From positions 1 through 30,006 of IMG/VR virus record IMGVR_UViG_3300023240_000078: a stretch of DNA of 30,006 nucleotides, one strand, 5' to 3'. Below, piece after piece: positions 1 to 8,683 of the stretch. The notes below the pieces were generated by a model. It was not told where the DNA came from. It worked only from the letters and a program-made list of their open reading frames with translations, and searched no databases. This DNA is from a virus. Made by a program: the position numbers and the translations under genes. Positions within the stretch are counted from its first letter, which is position 1. Every line of letters starts with the position of its first letter.

Positions 1-108
1 TCCGCTTCCCGTTACGGCTGGTTTTAACCACCTGTTAGTCTTGTAACTCCATACGCGCCCATCCTCGCTGACCGCGTATGCCTCATCGATGTTTTTAAGT
101 TCTGCCAT
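1..108 (-). CDS. NUMOD4/HNH homing endonuclease-like protein, N-terminal fragment
   Basis: The first 36 residues are visible and the gene runs off the left edge. Residues 11-30 (YAVSEDGRVWSYKTNRWLKP) match the NUMOD4 motif that opens many HNH-type homing endonucleases of phages, including those in or beside structural genes. The ATG at 108 is preceded by AGGAG at a normal distance. The HNH catalytic part lies outside the window, so nuclease activity is inferred from the motif only. Its GC content is higher than that of the genes to the right and matches the downstream half of the neighbouring tail-fibre gene, which fits mobile DNA. Confidence 0.75.
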   Translation of the reverse strand, partial: MAELKNIDEAYAVSEDGRVWSYKTNRWLKPAVTGSG

Positions 109-157
109 TGTGTGTTGCTCCTGTCTGTGCCTACCGTCCGGTGGGCATATGGTTTGT

Positions 158-1483
158 TTATTCTGTGAGATAAGTAACGGTCACCCAAACGTAATCGCTA
201 GACGCTCCATTTGTTGCAAGAATGTCGTCCTGATACACGTTTGCCTGATACCCTAAATTGTCCAACTGTCTAAACTGTAGTGTTGTTGAGGCGTCAGCCG
301 CGAAAATACATAATCCTGTAGCACCCGTGCCAAGCATTCTTACTTGAACATTTCCAATGCAGTCTACAAGGGGGGTGAATGGCATCCCTTGTAGATAGAG
401 CAAGCCGTTGTTGGTATTGGTTACGGTGAAATTTGATTTCCACGTGATGGTCACGCTGTCACCTGTTTTGACGTAGTAGCCTGTCGCTGTAGTTAGGAAA
501 TTAGATCCTTCGTACAAAGCGCCGCTAAAAGTTCCAGCCTCATAATCATCCAGCAGATTAGCCGCTGCCGTTCCGCCGATGTACGCGCCGCCTGTGAGGG
601 TTGTTGCGCCACTAACATCAAGTGTTCCTGTGATGTCAGTAGCGCCAGCGGCTAGGGTGCTAGTGCCTATATCAATAGCGCCGAATCCAGAGGTAATCGA
701 GCCTGAATTCAAAGCGCCTGTTGTGACTAGGTTAGATAGAGTGGTAATAGCCGATTGAGACGCGCCTGTGACTGTAGCTGCGCTGCCGGAAGCATCGCCC
801 GTGAGAGCGCCTACAAGGCTCGTAGAGGTGATAGAGGTGGCGCCAGTAACCACGCCAGCGTCTACGTTGATAGTTCCGTCCAGAACAATTGCAGAACCAG
901 AGGCAGGGGTTAAATTCAATGCGCCTGTCGAGGCCGTGATGGTATTGCCGTTGACATTGACGTTATCGACTTGGAGCGCTGTTAGCGTACCTAAGCTGGT
1001 TATCGCGGTTTGAGCTGCGCCAGTCACGGTAGCCGCTGTACCTGATGCGTTGCCTGTTAAGTTGCCCACGAAAGCCGTTGCGGTCAGTACTCCTGTAACT
1101 CCTAGAGTACCAGCTATAAGTCCATTACCTTTTAGGTGCAAATCTTTAAAGCCTAAAGATGCTGTACCTAGATTAATATCGTTATTAGTTACAGGAGCTA
1201 TAACGCCATCTGATACAGTAAACTGCTCTACAGAAACACTGGATACATCTACCCAGAAACCTACATTATTATTACCTGTATCTATCTCTACTTTATTAAG
1301 AGGAGTAGCTACGCCTGCATCGCCTATTACTCCTATTACAGGCCCTTCATTAGCAGTACCATCATGAGAGTGACCAGTAGTATTACTATATGAAGATGCT
1401 AAAGCATCATACTCATTATTATGATCAGAAGCTTCAATGATATCCTCATCACTAAAGCTCGATTGTCTTGTGAATCCTGCCAA
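158..1483 (-). CDS. Repeat-rich tail fibre / receptor-binding protein
   Basis: A 441-aa protein rich in G, T, A and S. The N-terminal ~110 residues include a GHSHDGT stretch, typical of fibre proteins that attach to the tail. Two related beta-rich repeats follow at about residues 137-170 and 222-255, each containing LTGxASGxAATVTGAxQxAIT. A C-terminal domain starts near LDDYEAGTF (residue 311), a junction often seen in marine phage fibres, and probably binds the host surface. The start is TTG at 1483, chosen because GGAG lies 8 nt upstream and no ATG fits. The codon use and GC of residues ~120-441 differ sharply from residues 1-118, suggesting a swapped distal module. The fibre role is inferred from repeats and position; no exact family is claimed. 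Confidence 0.8.
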   Translation of the reverse strand: MAGFTRQSSFSDEDIIEASDHNNEYDALASSYSNTTGHSHDGTANEGPVIGVIGDAGVATPLNKVEIDTGNNNVGFWVDVSSVSVEQFTVSDGVIAPVTNNDINLGTASLGFKDLHLKGNGLIAGTLGVTGVLTATAFVGNLTGNASGTAATVTGAAQTAITSLGTLTALQVDNVNVNGNTITASTGALNLTPASGSAIVLDGTINVDAGVVTGATSITSTSLVGALTGDASGSAATVTGASQSAITTLSNLVTTGALNSGSITSGFGAIDIGTSTLAAGATDITGTLDVSGATTLTGGAYIGGTAAANLLDDYEAGTFSGALYEGSNFLTTATGYYVKTGDSVTITWKSNFTVTNTNNGLLYLQGMPFTPLVDCIGNVQVRMLGTGATGLCIFAADASTTLQFRQLDNLGYQANVYQDDILATNGASSDYVWVTVTYLTE

Positions 1484-1487
1484 GGTC

Positions 1488-3104
1488 TTATCTCCTATCC
1501 GAAGGCATAAAGGTTACATAGAACCCTGTGATTGTAAAAGGTGTTAAGGCATCTACGCCTGAAAATTGAAAGGAAGCACTGGTTCCAGAGCCTCTTAAAT
1601 TAATACGTTTATTAGGAGATACTGATGCTCCATAGGTCGCTGTACCATATACTGCTGTACCATAGTAGCTAGGGTAAACTACAGTACCTACATCTTGGAG
1701 AGCTGGTTGAATCTTTAAAGGTGTAGAGAAATCATAAGTAACCCTCATCTTAATGTCAGAAGCCCCTTCAGGCTTTACAGACAATAACATATAATGAAGA
1801 GTCTTTAGCATACCAGCATCTCCGAAGTCTATATCAGGAGTACTATAAGCATATCTAATATTAACATTATTAAATGTATCACCTACATCGTGAGAGTATA
1901 CATAGCCATCTAAGTCTCCATGATAGGTTTTCTCTATTCCTAAATTATCATAGTATGAGGCTATAGATGATACTTCAATACCTTTAGTCTCTGACCACTC
2001 ATAGTTTAAAGATCCTGTCTGAGAGTCTAATCTTAATGTACCTATAATTCCTTTTTGTGTAGTTGATTCATTATTTTCATTAGTATAGAATAATCTATAT
2101 TGGTTTTTATTCCTTATAACACAGCTAGTAAATATAAATGAATCACTGTTTCTAATAATACTAAGAACTAAAGGCTGGATCTTTTTACTTAAAGTCCCTA
2201 TCTCTGTATCATCAATCCGTGCTGTCCCTGCTATAGTCCTAAAACCATCATTAGCAAGGAAGATAAGATCACCTCCTACTTCTTGAATTGTATAACCACT
2301 AACGCAGCCTATATTGTTAGTAACCTGATCCACTCTAATATTTGTTGGGTCATTTATATTCACTAGTTTATATATACTATTTTCACAAAAGATCATAAGC
2401 TCTGTACGGAAACTCTTAATACCTACAATCTTATCATTGATTACGACACTACCAGATCCAGTACCTGAAAAATCACCATCATCGTTATTAGCGCTGTAAT
2501 ATAATGTACTTGGAGCATTCGTAGTATCTACTAAGCATAAATGCTTCTCATGTTCTTCTAAATATAAAGCAGCGGCAGGGGTACTTACCTCTTCATAGTG
2601 ATAAGTCCTAGATCCTCCTGTACCTTCTATTCTAAACCTAGCAAGCTTATTAGGGCCTGTAGCTATACTAAGACTACCATAAGTAGTCGATGTCCTACCT
2701 GCTGGGGCTGTCATCATAATGAATTGGGCCCTTCCTTGTACTGGTCTATCTAAAGCCGCTGTACCGGGCATCTGAGCTAAAGTCTTACCACCACTAGTTG
2801 TGTCTTTATTAACCTGTAACCAAGTAATACCGTCTTCAGAGTAGTAAACACTTGTATCTACGCATACTATGACTCCTAATCCATAAGGATATATTCCTAA
2901 TATTTTATTAGATGATTCAGGTCTAGTAGACGACCCCTCACCAAATAATGTAAAGCCATTTATTCTTCTATACCCACCACTTAGAGCTACTTCAAAGTTA
3001 ACTAACTTAGTAGCTACATTAGGAGTACGTAGTAATTCATAGGCACTACTGATTAAATCTAGGCCTCCTGAAGATACTGCGGTATAGGGTTGCATTTCAG
3101 GCAT
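1488..3104 (-). CDS. Tail nozzle / stabilisation-like beta-rich structural protein
   Basis: A 538-aa protein with repeated short beta-strand segments and many aromatic and glycine turns, such as YYSEDGITWLQV and DLIFLANDGFRTI. This suggests a beta-propeller-like fold as in P22 gp10 and T7 gp12, which close the podovirus tail. It comes right after the adaptor-like gene and before the fibre, the position expected for a nozzle protein. Its ATG shares one base with the stop of the upstream gene (TAATG), so the two are translationally coupled. Assignment rests on order, size and fold impression rather than a signature motif. Confidence 0.6.
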   Translation of the reverse strand: MPEMQPYTAVSSGGLDLISSAYELLRTPNVATKLVNFEVALSGGYRRINGFTLFGEGSSTRPESSNKILGIYPYGLGVIVCVDTSVYYSEDGITWLQVNKDTTSGGKTLAQMPGTAALDRPVQGRAQFIMMTAPAGRTSTTYGSLSIATGPNKLARFRIEGTGGSRTYHYEEVSTPAAALYLEEHEKHLCLVDTTNAPSTLYYSANNDDGDFSGTGSGSVVINDKIVGIKSFRTELMIFCENSIYKLVNINDPTNIRVDQVTNNIGCVSGYTIQEVGGDLIFLANDGFRTIAGTARIDDTEIGTLSKKIQPLVLSIIRNSDSFIFTSCVIRNKNQYRLFYTNENNESTTQKGIIGTLRLDSQTGSLNYEWSETKGIEVSSIASYYDNLGIEKTYHGDLDGYVYSHDVGDTFNNVNIRYAYSTPDIDFGDAGMLKTLHYMLLSVKPEGASDIKMRVTYDFSTPLKIQPALQDVGTVVYPSYYGTAVYGTATYGASVSPNKRINLRGSGTSASFQFSGVDALTPFTITGFYVTFMPSDRR

Positions 3105-3868
3105 TAAAACTTGATCCTGTCATCATGTATATCATCAGGAGTAGAGTCGATTAGGTTTGTTCTCATCTTCCCTAAAGCCTTCTCATACTTCTTAGTAGCC
3201 ATAGAGACCTGTATAGGATCTGCTTTAAATCCCCACATAGGAACTCTTGCGCCTGCGTAGAGAACATTAACCCATCTATCAGGTATAACTAACTGATCAC
3301 TGTGTAGTACTAAGGCAGTAGGTATTGTCCAAGCACTAAAGTATATTCTATATACTGCGTCAGGTATAGGAGACAGTCCAAAGTACCTTGTGTCAGCACT
3401 TCTTATTACTCTACTAGGTAAATTATATTCATTATTACCTGAAGTTATACTCTCTATATCTTGTTCTTTAAAGAATAAAGACCATCTGTCTTCATCCATA
3501 TAATTTAGGTTCTGATGTTCATAAGGAGCACTAGCCCCTGCTACACCATAGTCGGTAAGATGGAATGTATCCCAATCCACCGACTTAAAATCTGTTCGTA
3601 TATCTGCTGATCCTGTCTTTAATAGGTACCACTGTTGACCTATTACGCTCTCAACATATAATGAGCCTCTAAAGGGCTCTTCAGGGTTTCCTTCTATAAG
3701 GAAAGGCCACTGCTCTTCGTCGTTTACTATATCTAAGTAGGATTCATTCACTGCGTCCTTTACAGTAGCGTGAATACCTACAGCACTAGAGAAATTACTT
3801 GCGCTTAGTTCTACTTCATTATACTCTCTGAGTAGTTTATTAGTTGCTTGTAGGAATGTAGTCGCCAT
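3104..3868 (-). CDS. Head-to-tail adaptor (T7 gp11-like)
   Basis: A 254-aa protein. The N-terminus (ATTFLQATNKLLREYNEV) and the conserved early segment with DAVNESYLDIV resemble the helical N-terminal part of podovirus tail tubular A / adaptor proteins, which sit under the portal and bind the nozzle. The middle has a WYLLKTG...DFKSVDWDTF pattern common in such proteins, and the C-terminus is helical (YEKALGKMRTN). It is the first gene after the terminator behind the capsid gene and is coupled to the nozzle-like gene. Confidence 0.65.
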   Translation of the reverse strand: MATTFLQATNKLLREYNEVELSASNFSSAVGIHATVKDAVNESYLDIVNDEEQWPFLIEGNPEEPFRGSLYVESVIGQQWYLLKTGSADIRTDFKSVDWDTFHLTDYGVAGASAPYEHQNLNYMDEDRWSLFFKEQDIESITSGNNEYNLPSRVIRSADTRYFGLSPIPDAVYRIYFSAWTIPTALVLHSDQLVIPDRWVNVLYAGARVPMWGFKADPIQVSMATKKYEKALGKMRTNLIDSTPDDIHDDRIKF

Positions 3869-3885
3869 TTAGATCCTATAAATAT

Positions 3886-3909
3886 AAAAAAGCCCCTCCG
3901 AAGAGAGGC
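3886..3909 (-). terminator. Rho-independent terminator after the major capsid gene
   Basis: On the minus strand GCCTCTC and GAGGGGC form a 7-bp stem (one G-U pair) around a TTCG loop closed by C-G, the very stable UUCG tetraloop, followed directly by six Ts. It lies between the capsid gene and the adaptor gene. It should cut or reduce read-through so that capsid mRNA is made in excess over tail mRNA. Confidence 0.9.
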
Positions 3910-3924
3910 CCTGTTTAAACGCTA

Positions 3925-4914
3925 TTAGGCGTCGGTAGTGATAGTCCAAAAGATCTTAACGAGTGCATTGTGTCGAAGTACTTTACGTCCGTAGACATGA
4001 AGACCTCGGCATAAATCACCGAAAGAATTCTGGTGCCGAAGTGTTTCGACATTAAGGATCGTACCTGCTGTTGATACAGCGGACATATGACCTGCTAAGG
4101 CTACGTCTGCATTAGAACCAGCAGTAATGTTGTTGGACTTGTACATCTTGAAGCCGCGAAGCAAACCAGATGTTACTAGACCATTACGCAAAGAACCTTG
4201 ACCAGCATTGTAATCAACACTCATCAGCTTCGAAGCGCTTTGAGACAAGATCTCATAGAACTGAGGCTTAGCAACAAACCAGCGATCTTCCTCTGGTACG
4301 TTGTTGTCGTCTAGTTCACGAGCTGCTCTAGCAATTACGTCTAGAGGATCACTTGAATCAGCAGCAGTAGTGTCAATGTTTACAGCTTCAGTCGCACCTC
4401 CATCAATAGTGGCAAGAGAACCAGCAGTAGCGTCGTCAGCACCAATTACAGTACTACCATTACCGGCAGTTGCTTGTGTGCTAATGTACGATAGGACGTT
4501 AGTGTCCATCTGGTCTTTAAGAGCGTAAGCTGCGGCACTGGCTGCAACTTCCTTGAAGTTAACATGGGACATACGTGTTTCAATATCATCTACGATGAAC
4601 TTAAAAGCGCGTGCTTGGTCAACAACGAGGGTTAACTCTTGGTCTGACAAAAGTGTTTGAGTTGTATCATCACCACGAGTGTAGTCGTAGGTAGTGATAG
4701 TTGGTTCTTTGATGATGTTTACAGTATCACCGAATGATGCGATTTCGCCCGAATAATCAGTGTTAGTAATACCTTCTACTACCGAAGCCTTTCGAAAAAA
4801 GTTTTGAACCTTTTTAGAATAAACCGAAGGTAGAAAGAAAGTATTAGTCTGACCACTGATTGCGGAGTCAAAATTCGAAATACTCGGGGTACTGGCTTCT
4901 TCAAATTGAGCCAT
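3925..4914 (-). CDS. Major capsid protein
   Basis: A 329-aa protein, the usual size for a HK97-fold capsid protein without a separate protease domain. The N-terminus has FFLPSVYSKKVQNFFRKASVV, and then GDTVNI...PTITTYDYTRG and FIVDDIETRM, a layout seen in capsid proteins of P22-like and marine podoviruses. The segment EEDRWFVAKPQFYEIL is also typical of capsid proteins. It follows scaffold directly and is followed by a strong terminator, the classic position for the most highly expressed virion gene. An AGGAAA site precedes the ATG. Confidence 0.88.
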   Translation of the reverse strand: MAQFEEASTPSISNFDSAISGQTNTFFLPSVYSKKVQNFFRKASVVEGITNTDYSGEIASFGDTVNIIKEPTITTYDYTRGDDTTQTLLSDQELTLVVDQARAFKFIVDDIETRMSHVNFKEVAASAAAYALKDQMDTNVLSYISTQATAGNGSTVIGADDATAGSLATIDGGATEAVNIDTTAADSSDPLDVIARAARELDDNNVPEEDRWFVAKPQFYEILSQSASKLMSVDYNAGQGSLRNGLVTSGLLRGFKMYKSNNITAGSNADVALAGHMSAVSTAGTILNVETLRHQNSFGDLCRGLHVYGRKVLRHNALVKIFWTITTDA

Positions 4915-4937
4915 TGTAGTTTCCTAAGTTATTAAAA

Positions 4938-5747
4938 TTAACCTCTCACAAAAAGGCCTTCTGCAATCGCTATGTCAATCTCCTCTTCATATCTTTCGAA
5001 TTGAGCAGGACTTAACTTATTGATTTCAGATTCTCTCCAAACTTTCTTTTCAGGTCTAGTATCAGATCCTGAGTTACGAGTAGGAAGTAAGGTTGCTGCT
5101 TCCTCATCTAGATTTGGACGGCCAGTGTCTTGAACGGTTCCTGTAACGATACCCTTCTCAGATTTGTATAGGCTAATAGCTTTAGCGGCTTTACTACCAT
5201 CATACGGATTCTTATAAATCCAATCCTGAATAAACTCTTCTTGAGCGTTGGCCCAATCGTGAAAATTCTGATCAACCTTAATGGAATCAAAATCAGGATG
5301 GATACTTCTGATCTCAGCTTGAGCTTCTCTAGCAAGGATTTTACTCTCACGTTCGTCGAGTCGCTGGACTTTATCATTAGTATCTGAAGTCCTGTTATGG
5401 ATCTCAGTCTCTAAGACTGCATAGATCTCAGGGTTCTTTTCTTTGAACTCTGCAATCTCTTCAGCCGTCTTAGGCGGTTGGTATACTGGTACTTGGGCTT
5501 GAGCTTCTGCTTTCACCTGCTTGAGTTCCTGTTGAAGATCACGTAGTTTGTTGTCGTGATGCTTCTTCAGTTCATCATACCGTACTTTGTAAGGGTCGTC
5601 CTTAGCATTTAGATTGGCCGAGTTATCGGGGTCTACTTGCTTAGGGCTCGTAGGGTTAAAAAGCGAATCAGAGCTTACAAACTCTTCTTCATCTACGTTC
5701 TGCCATTCCTTACTTCTATTATAAGGGTTAGCTACTTCGTCGTTCAT
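4938..5747 (-). CDS. Capsid scaffolding protein
   Basis: A 269-aa, highly charged, acidic and helical protein directly upstream of the capsid gene. Residues ~50-85 are predicted coiled coil (YDELKKHHDNKLRDLQQELK) and 88-150 are Glu/Lys-rich helices. The C-terminus has WRESEINKLSPAQFERYEEE, similar to the helix-turn-helix tail by which many podovirus scaffolds bind coat protein. The ATG is preceded by GGAG. No protease motif is visible. The leader upstream contains a long hairpin (5771-5820). Confidence 0.82.
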   Translation of the reverse strand: MNDEVANPYNRSKEWQNVDEEEFVSSDSLFNPTSPKQVDPDNSANLNAKDDPYKVRYDELKKHHDNKLRDLQQELKQVKAEAQAQVPVYQPPKTAEEIAEFKEKNPEIYAVLETEIHNRTSDTNDKVQRLDERESKILAREAQAEIRSIHPDFDSIKVDQNFHDWANAQEEFIQDWIYKNPYDGSKAAKAISLYKSEKGIVTGTVQDTGRPNLDEEAATLLPTRNSGSDTRPEKKVWRESEINKLSPAQFERYEEEIDIAIAEGLFVRG

Positions 5748-5770
5748 ACTATCTCCTAGTGGGGCTTATT

Positions 5771-5820
5771 CTAAAGTTTGGCTCTATCACACTTGCACAA
5801 GCGGAATAGAGGGACTTTAG
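5771..5820 (-). promoter_or_regulatory. Long imperfect hairpin in the scaffold/capsid mRNA leader
   Basis: CTAAAGT (5771-5777) pairs with ACTTTAG (5814-5820). Inside it CTCTAT (5782-5787) pairs with ATAGAG (5806-5811), and a third inner stem forms around the CTTGTGCAAG palindrome. The result is one ~50-nt stem-loop with small internal loops, resembling the RNase III processing hairpins between T7 genes. It has no U-tract, so a simple terminator is less likely. Function is inferred. Confidence 0.5.
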
Positions 5821-5849
5821 TCTTAAGTTGGCCTCAGAGTTTAAAATTT

Positions 5850-5870
5850 CTTAGGATGTGCCGTCCTAAG
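5850..5870 (-). terminator. Weak hairpin at the end of the 121-aa gene
   Basis: On the minus strand CTTAGGA and TCCTAAG form a 7-bp stem with a 7-nt loop. The stem begins in the stop codon of the 121-aa gene and is followed by AAATTTTAA, a poor U-tract. It may stall transcription or protect the 3' end of the upstream mRNA. Confidence 0.35.
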
Positions 5871-6231
5871 CCATAGATGTCCCAGAAGCTTTCGCTTCAT
5901 TATGCATCCGTTCTAAGTTCTCAACGCCTATCACCTGTACGGCTTCAGCGCTAAAAACGAATTCTCCATCAGAAAGCCTAGCAGGTATAGAATCACTTGT
6001 TCCGTCTCCTGGGCCTTCTATTGCACCGTCCTTAGAGACCTCTATAGCTCTCATAACAACGGTTTCAAATATCTGTTCTAATTTAGGATCATTAGATATA
6101 ATGTTCATCAAGTACATCTGGGAGTCTTGATCTAAATTCTCATCAAGGAAGTAATCAATAGCTTGGTCTTCAATCGTACTATCAGGCTCAATAGCCATCT
6201 TCGTCTGGGGGTTTGATTGCATTTCTGACAT
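5866..6231 (-). CDS. Small virion-associated protein between portal and scaffold, function unknown
   Basis: A 121-aa acidic protein. Its C-terminal part has GPGDGTSDSIPARLSDGEFV followed by FSAEAV, a glycine-rich motif that recurs in structural proteins of many podo- and siphoviruses, often near portal or internal virion proteins. The N-terminal half is helical and acidic. Position between portal and scaffold suggests a head component, but the biochemical role is unknown. The portal stop lies about 20 bases upstream of its start. Confidence 0.6.
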   Translation of the reverse strand: MSEMQSNPQTKMAIEPDSTIEDQAIDYFLDENLDQDSQMYLMNIISNDPKLEQIFETVVMRAIEVSKDGAIEGPGDGTSDSIPARLSDGEFVFSAEAVQVIGVENLERMHNEAKASGTSMA

Positions 6232-6251
6232 TAACTTCTATATCCTCTAAC

Positions 6252-8411
6252 TTACCCAGAAAAACTAGGGCTGCTTGGATCGACAGGAACTCTTGGTGAG
6301 ATGTTGCCGTCACCAGCTTCTGATGCTCCAGATGCTTGAGCTTCTGTGCCCATTCCATTAGGTTGTCCCATGCCGGGTTGTTGACCAGCGGGGCCAGCCC
6401 CTGCGCCTCCTTGAGTTCCATTCTGTGCTCCTAAAACTGCTTGAGCTATTGCTATCTCCTCAGGCGTATTTAATAATTCTCTAGGGTCTAAATCTATACT
6501 ATGAGCAAACTCTTTAATTAGAGTAGACATCCTTACATACGGAGCTACTGCTGGGTTAGCTGCTGTCTGCATGAACATAGTGAGTCTTTGAGACCTTACT
6601 TCTTTCTGCATAAGAGAAGAGGTACCTAAAGCTCTAACTTCTAGATCCTGCTTAATTCCTAATTTACCTCTAAAGAACTGCTGATTCCATCTAAAGAGAT
6701 CAACGCCTAAAGGTTTAAATAAGAAGTCATCTGTATTTTTAACAATAGTTTTTATGTTTAATGAAGCAGCTCCCATTAGCATAGACATGCCAGATGCTGT
6801 TCTAGTCATAGATCCTACGCCTGTATCACCATGAGAGTAGCTAGGGATACCTGTCTGTTCATCAGCTAGTTGTCGTGCTTTATCAAACATAGCTAGGTTT
6901 TCATTTGATGTATTAGGAAACTTAATTCCCATTACTGCTGGCTTATCTGAGCCTGCTTGTCGTCTGAATACTTTGCCGGGATATATTTTAGTAGATTGAC
7001 CTGCTACTAAAGCTGTCTCGTCGATATCAAATATCATTGAACCACTAAGCGCTAGGTTATCTATAGCCATACGCATATGGCCGTTCATTAAGGCTTGAGA
7101 GTCTGACATGTTTTCAGCTACTCCTATACCCCAAATGCTATAAGGATTTCTTTCGTAAGGGCAAGCATGATAAGGAAGTCTTGCAGGGATGAAAGGGTTG
7201 ACTACACCTCTTAACATCTGATCGCCACATATCCATACGTTTACTTGTACTTCGTCTAAATCATCTACAGAGTCAGGCACCTTAATACCCATCTCTCTAG
7301 CTGCATCAGCATCAATAGTTCCCCAATACTCTAAGACTTCAAAGCGATTAGATCCTATAGAGGTTGTATCAGAGGAGTCATCAGCTCGTATAGTATACTC
7401 AAAGTCCTGTACTTCGTAGTTAGGGCCGTCTTGTAATACTTTCCTTAGAGCCTCTTTATCAAAATTAGGAAGACGAACTAGTCCTCTTACCTCTGAACGA
7501 GTCATCTTTCTTCTTTGTATTAGATAATCACAATCTTCAATAGTAGTACAATGAGGATCTGGATACATATCCCAACAAGAAACAAATTCTATTCTTGGTA
7601 CTCGTACATTAACTGGCTGATAGGTTCTAACCCCCTCTTCATCTTCTACCCAGTTATGTAGTACTTTATTATAATTGAAAGGGCCTTTAATCCAGCCAGT
7701 ACCTAATAGGCACATTTCAAATATAGTACTTCTAATTTCTGTCTCACCATTAGATTCTTGTATCTGATCGTGAATAAGCTTTTGAAGCTGTCTAGCTGCT
7801 TGCTTAGCTAGGTTTACTTCTGGTACATCAGGAGAGGGTGAAGCACCTTCTTTTAATACAGGGCCTTCAGGACTAGAGTATTTCTCTTCAGAGTCTTTAA
7901 GGAACTTAGTAGCACTTCTAAACGTAGCACCGGGAGCTAATGTTTTACCATCTCCATTGTAGCCTACATCGAAAGGATTCTCTACAATATCTTCTTGGGT
8001 ATCTTCTGGTAACTCTACTTGAGTCTCACCATTAGTCTTTAGATGAGCACGCTCTGAAGCCCCTTCAGGAACCTCTGTCTCTTGTATTCCTATAGGAAAC
8101 TGACCAGTACCAAATAGAACATCTATTAGCATACCATAAGCAGCTAATACTTTAGTCTTAGTAACCTTAATGAATACTCTAGACTTTTCATGTTCTCTAA
8201 ACTTTACATTCTTTCCGTACTCACCACGGTAATTCTGGTAAGCACTAAGCATATGACGCTCTTTGACCTCTCGGCCTCGCGCTGCTTCTTCGAACCTAGA
8301 CTTTATCTCGCCTATTAGAGTCCTCTCAACCTGCTCATCTAACTTTAATTGATGAGATTCTTGATCATCTTCTGGTTGGAATATAAAACTGGAATCTACT
8401 AAATTAGACAT
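6252..8411 (-). CDS. Portal protein
   Basis: A 719-aa protein, the size of large podovirus portals. Recognisable blocks are an N-terminal helical part with YQNYRGEYG, a VFIKVTKTKVLAAYGMLIDV segment, the stem region (IEFVSCWDMYPDPHCTTIED), and the core WGIGVAENMSDSQALMNGHM followed by DNLALSG. The C-terminal ~60 residues are Gly/Gln/Ala-rich and probably flexible. Portals form the dodecameric ring through which DNA is packaged and to which the adaptor binds. The gene lies between terminase and scaffold, as expected. The ribosome binding site is weak (AAAGG, distant from the ATG). Confidence 0.88.
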   Translation of the reverse strand: MSNLVDSSFIFQPEDDQESHQLKLDEQVERTLIGEIKSRFEEAARGREVKERHMLSAYQNYRGEYGKNVKFREHEKSRVFIKVTKTKVLAAYGMLIDVLFGTGQFPIGIQETEVPEGASERAHLKTNGETQVELPEDTQEDIVENPFDVGYNGDGKTLAPGATFRSATKFLKDSEEKYSSPEGPVLKEGASPSPDVPEVNLAKQAARQLQKLIHDQIQESNGETEIRSTIFEMCLLGTGWIKGPFNYNKVLHNWVEDEEGVRTYQPVNVRVPRIEFVSCWDMYPDPHCTTIEDCDYLIQRRKMTRSEVRGLVRLPNFDKEALRKVLQDGPNYEVQDFEYTIRADDSSDTTSIGSNRFEVLEYWGTIDADAAREMGIKVPDSVDDLDEVQVNVWICGDQMLRGVVNPFIPARLPYHACPYERNPYSIWGIGVAENMSDSQALMNGHMRMAIDNLALSGSMIFDIDETALVAGQSTKIYPGKVFRRQAGSDKPAVMGIKFPNTSNENLAMFDKARQLADEQTGIPSYSHGDTGVGSMTRTASGMSMLMGAASLNIKTIVKNTDDFLFKPLGVDLFRWNQQFFRGKLGIKQDLEVRALGTSSLMQKEVRSQRLTMFMQTAANPAVAPYVRMSTLIKEFAHSIDLDPRELLNTPEEIAIAQAVLGAQNGTQGGAGAGPAGQQPGMGQPNGMGTEAQASGASEAGDGNISPRVPVDPSSPSFSG

Positions 8412-8429
8412 TTATACTAATCTTTACCT

Positions 8430-8660
8430 TTAAAGGGGCTTAGAAGTAGAGCGAAATCCGCTTTTGTCCATTGCGTCCATTCGGGATACATTAGACTCTA
8501 GGGAATTACCTTGAGGGCCTTTAGTAACACCATCACCATTCATGCTTTTATATTTAGGGTCTCCTTGGGCAACGGGAGTATTGGTTCCGCCTCGCATAGT
8601 TTTTGCGGTGTCCATTGATACTCCGTTACCGCCGGGAGACTTAATTTCGTTATATTCCAT
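8430..8660 (-). CDS. Small Gly/Ser/Lys-rich protein between terminase and portal
   Basis: A 76-aa low-complexity protein, rich in G, S, T, K and M, with no recognised domain. Short proteins at this site in podoviruses are often minor head components or assembly factors, but nothing in the sequence proves that. It has no membrane segment and no cysteines. Gene spacing to both neighbours is about 20 bases, so it belongs to the same transcript. Confidence 0.55.
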   Translation of the reverse strand: MEYNEIKSPGGNGVSMDTAKTMRGGTNTPVAQGDPKYKSMNGDGVTKGPQGNSLESNVSRMDAMDKSGFRSTSKPL

Positions 8661-8683
8661 TTAATTAACCTTGCAAGTTTAAT

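Noticed and set aside
768-1367. Open frames on the plus strand within the tail-fibre gene (768-1013, 1050-1367)
   Set aside because: They lie antisense to repeat-rich coding sequence, have no ribosome site and give repetitive proline/valine-rich translations.
4349-4376. TTGACA on the minus strand in the capsid gene as a promoter
   Set aside because: The -10 box at 17-base spacing (AGTGAT) matches only three of six bases, and codons there are ordinary.
6188-6421. Short minus-strand frame across the portal end
   Set aside because: It overlaps the portal and the 121-aa gene in another frame and has no ribosome site or motif.
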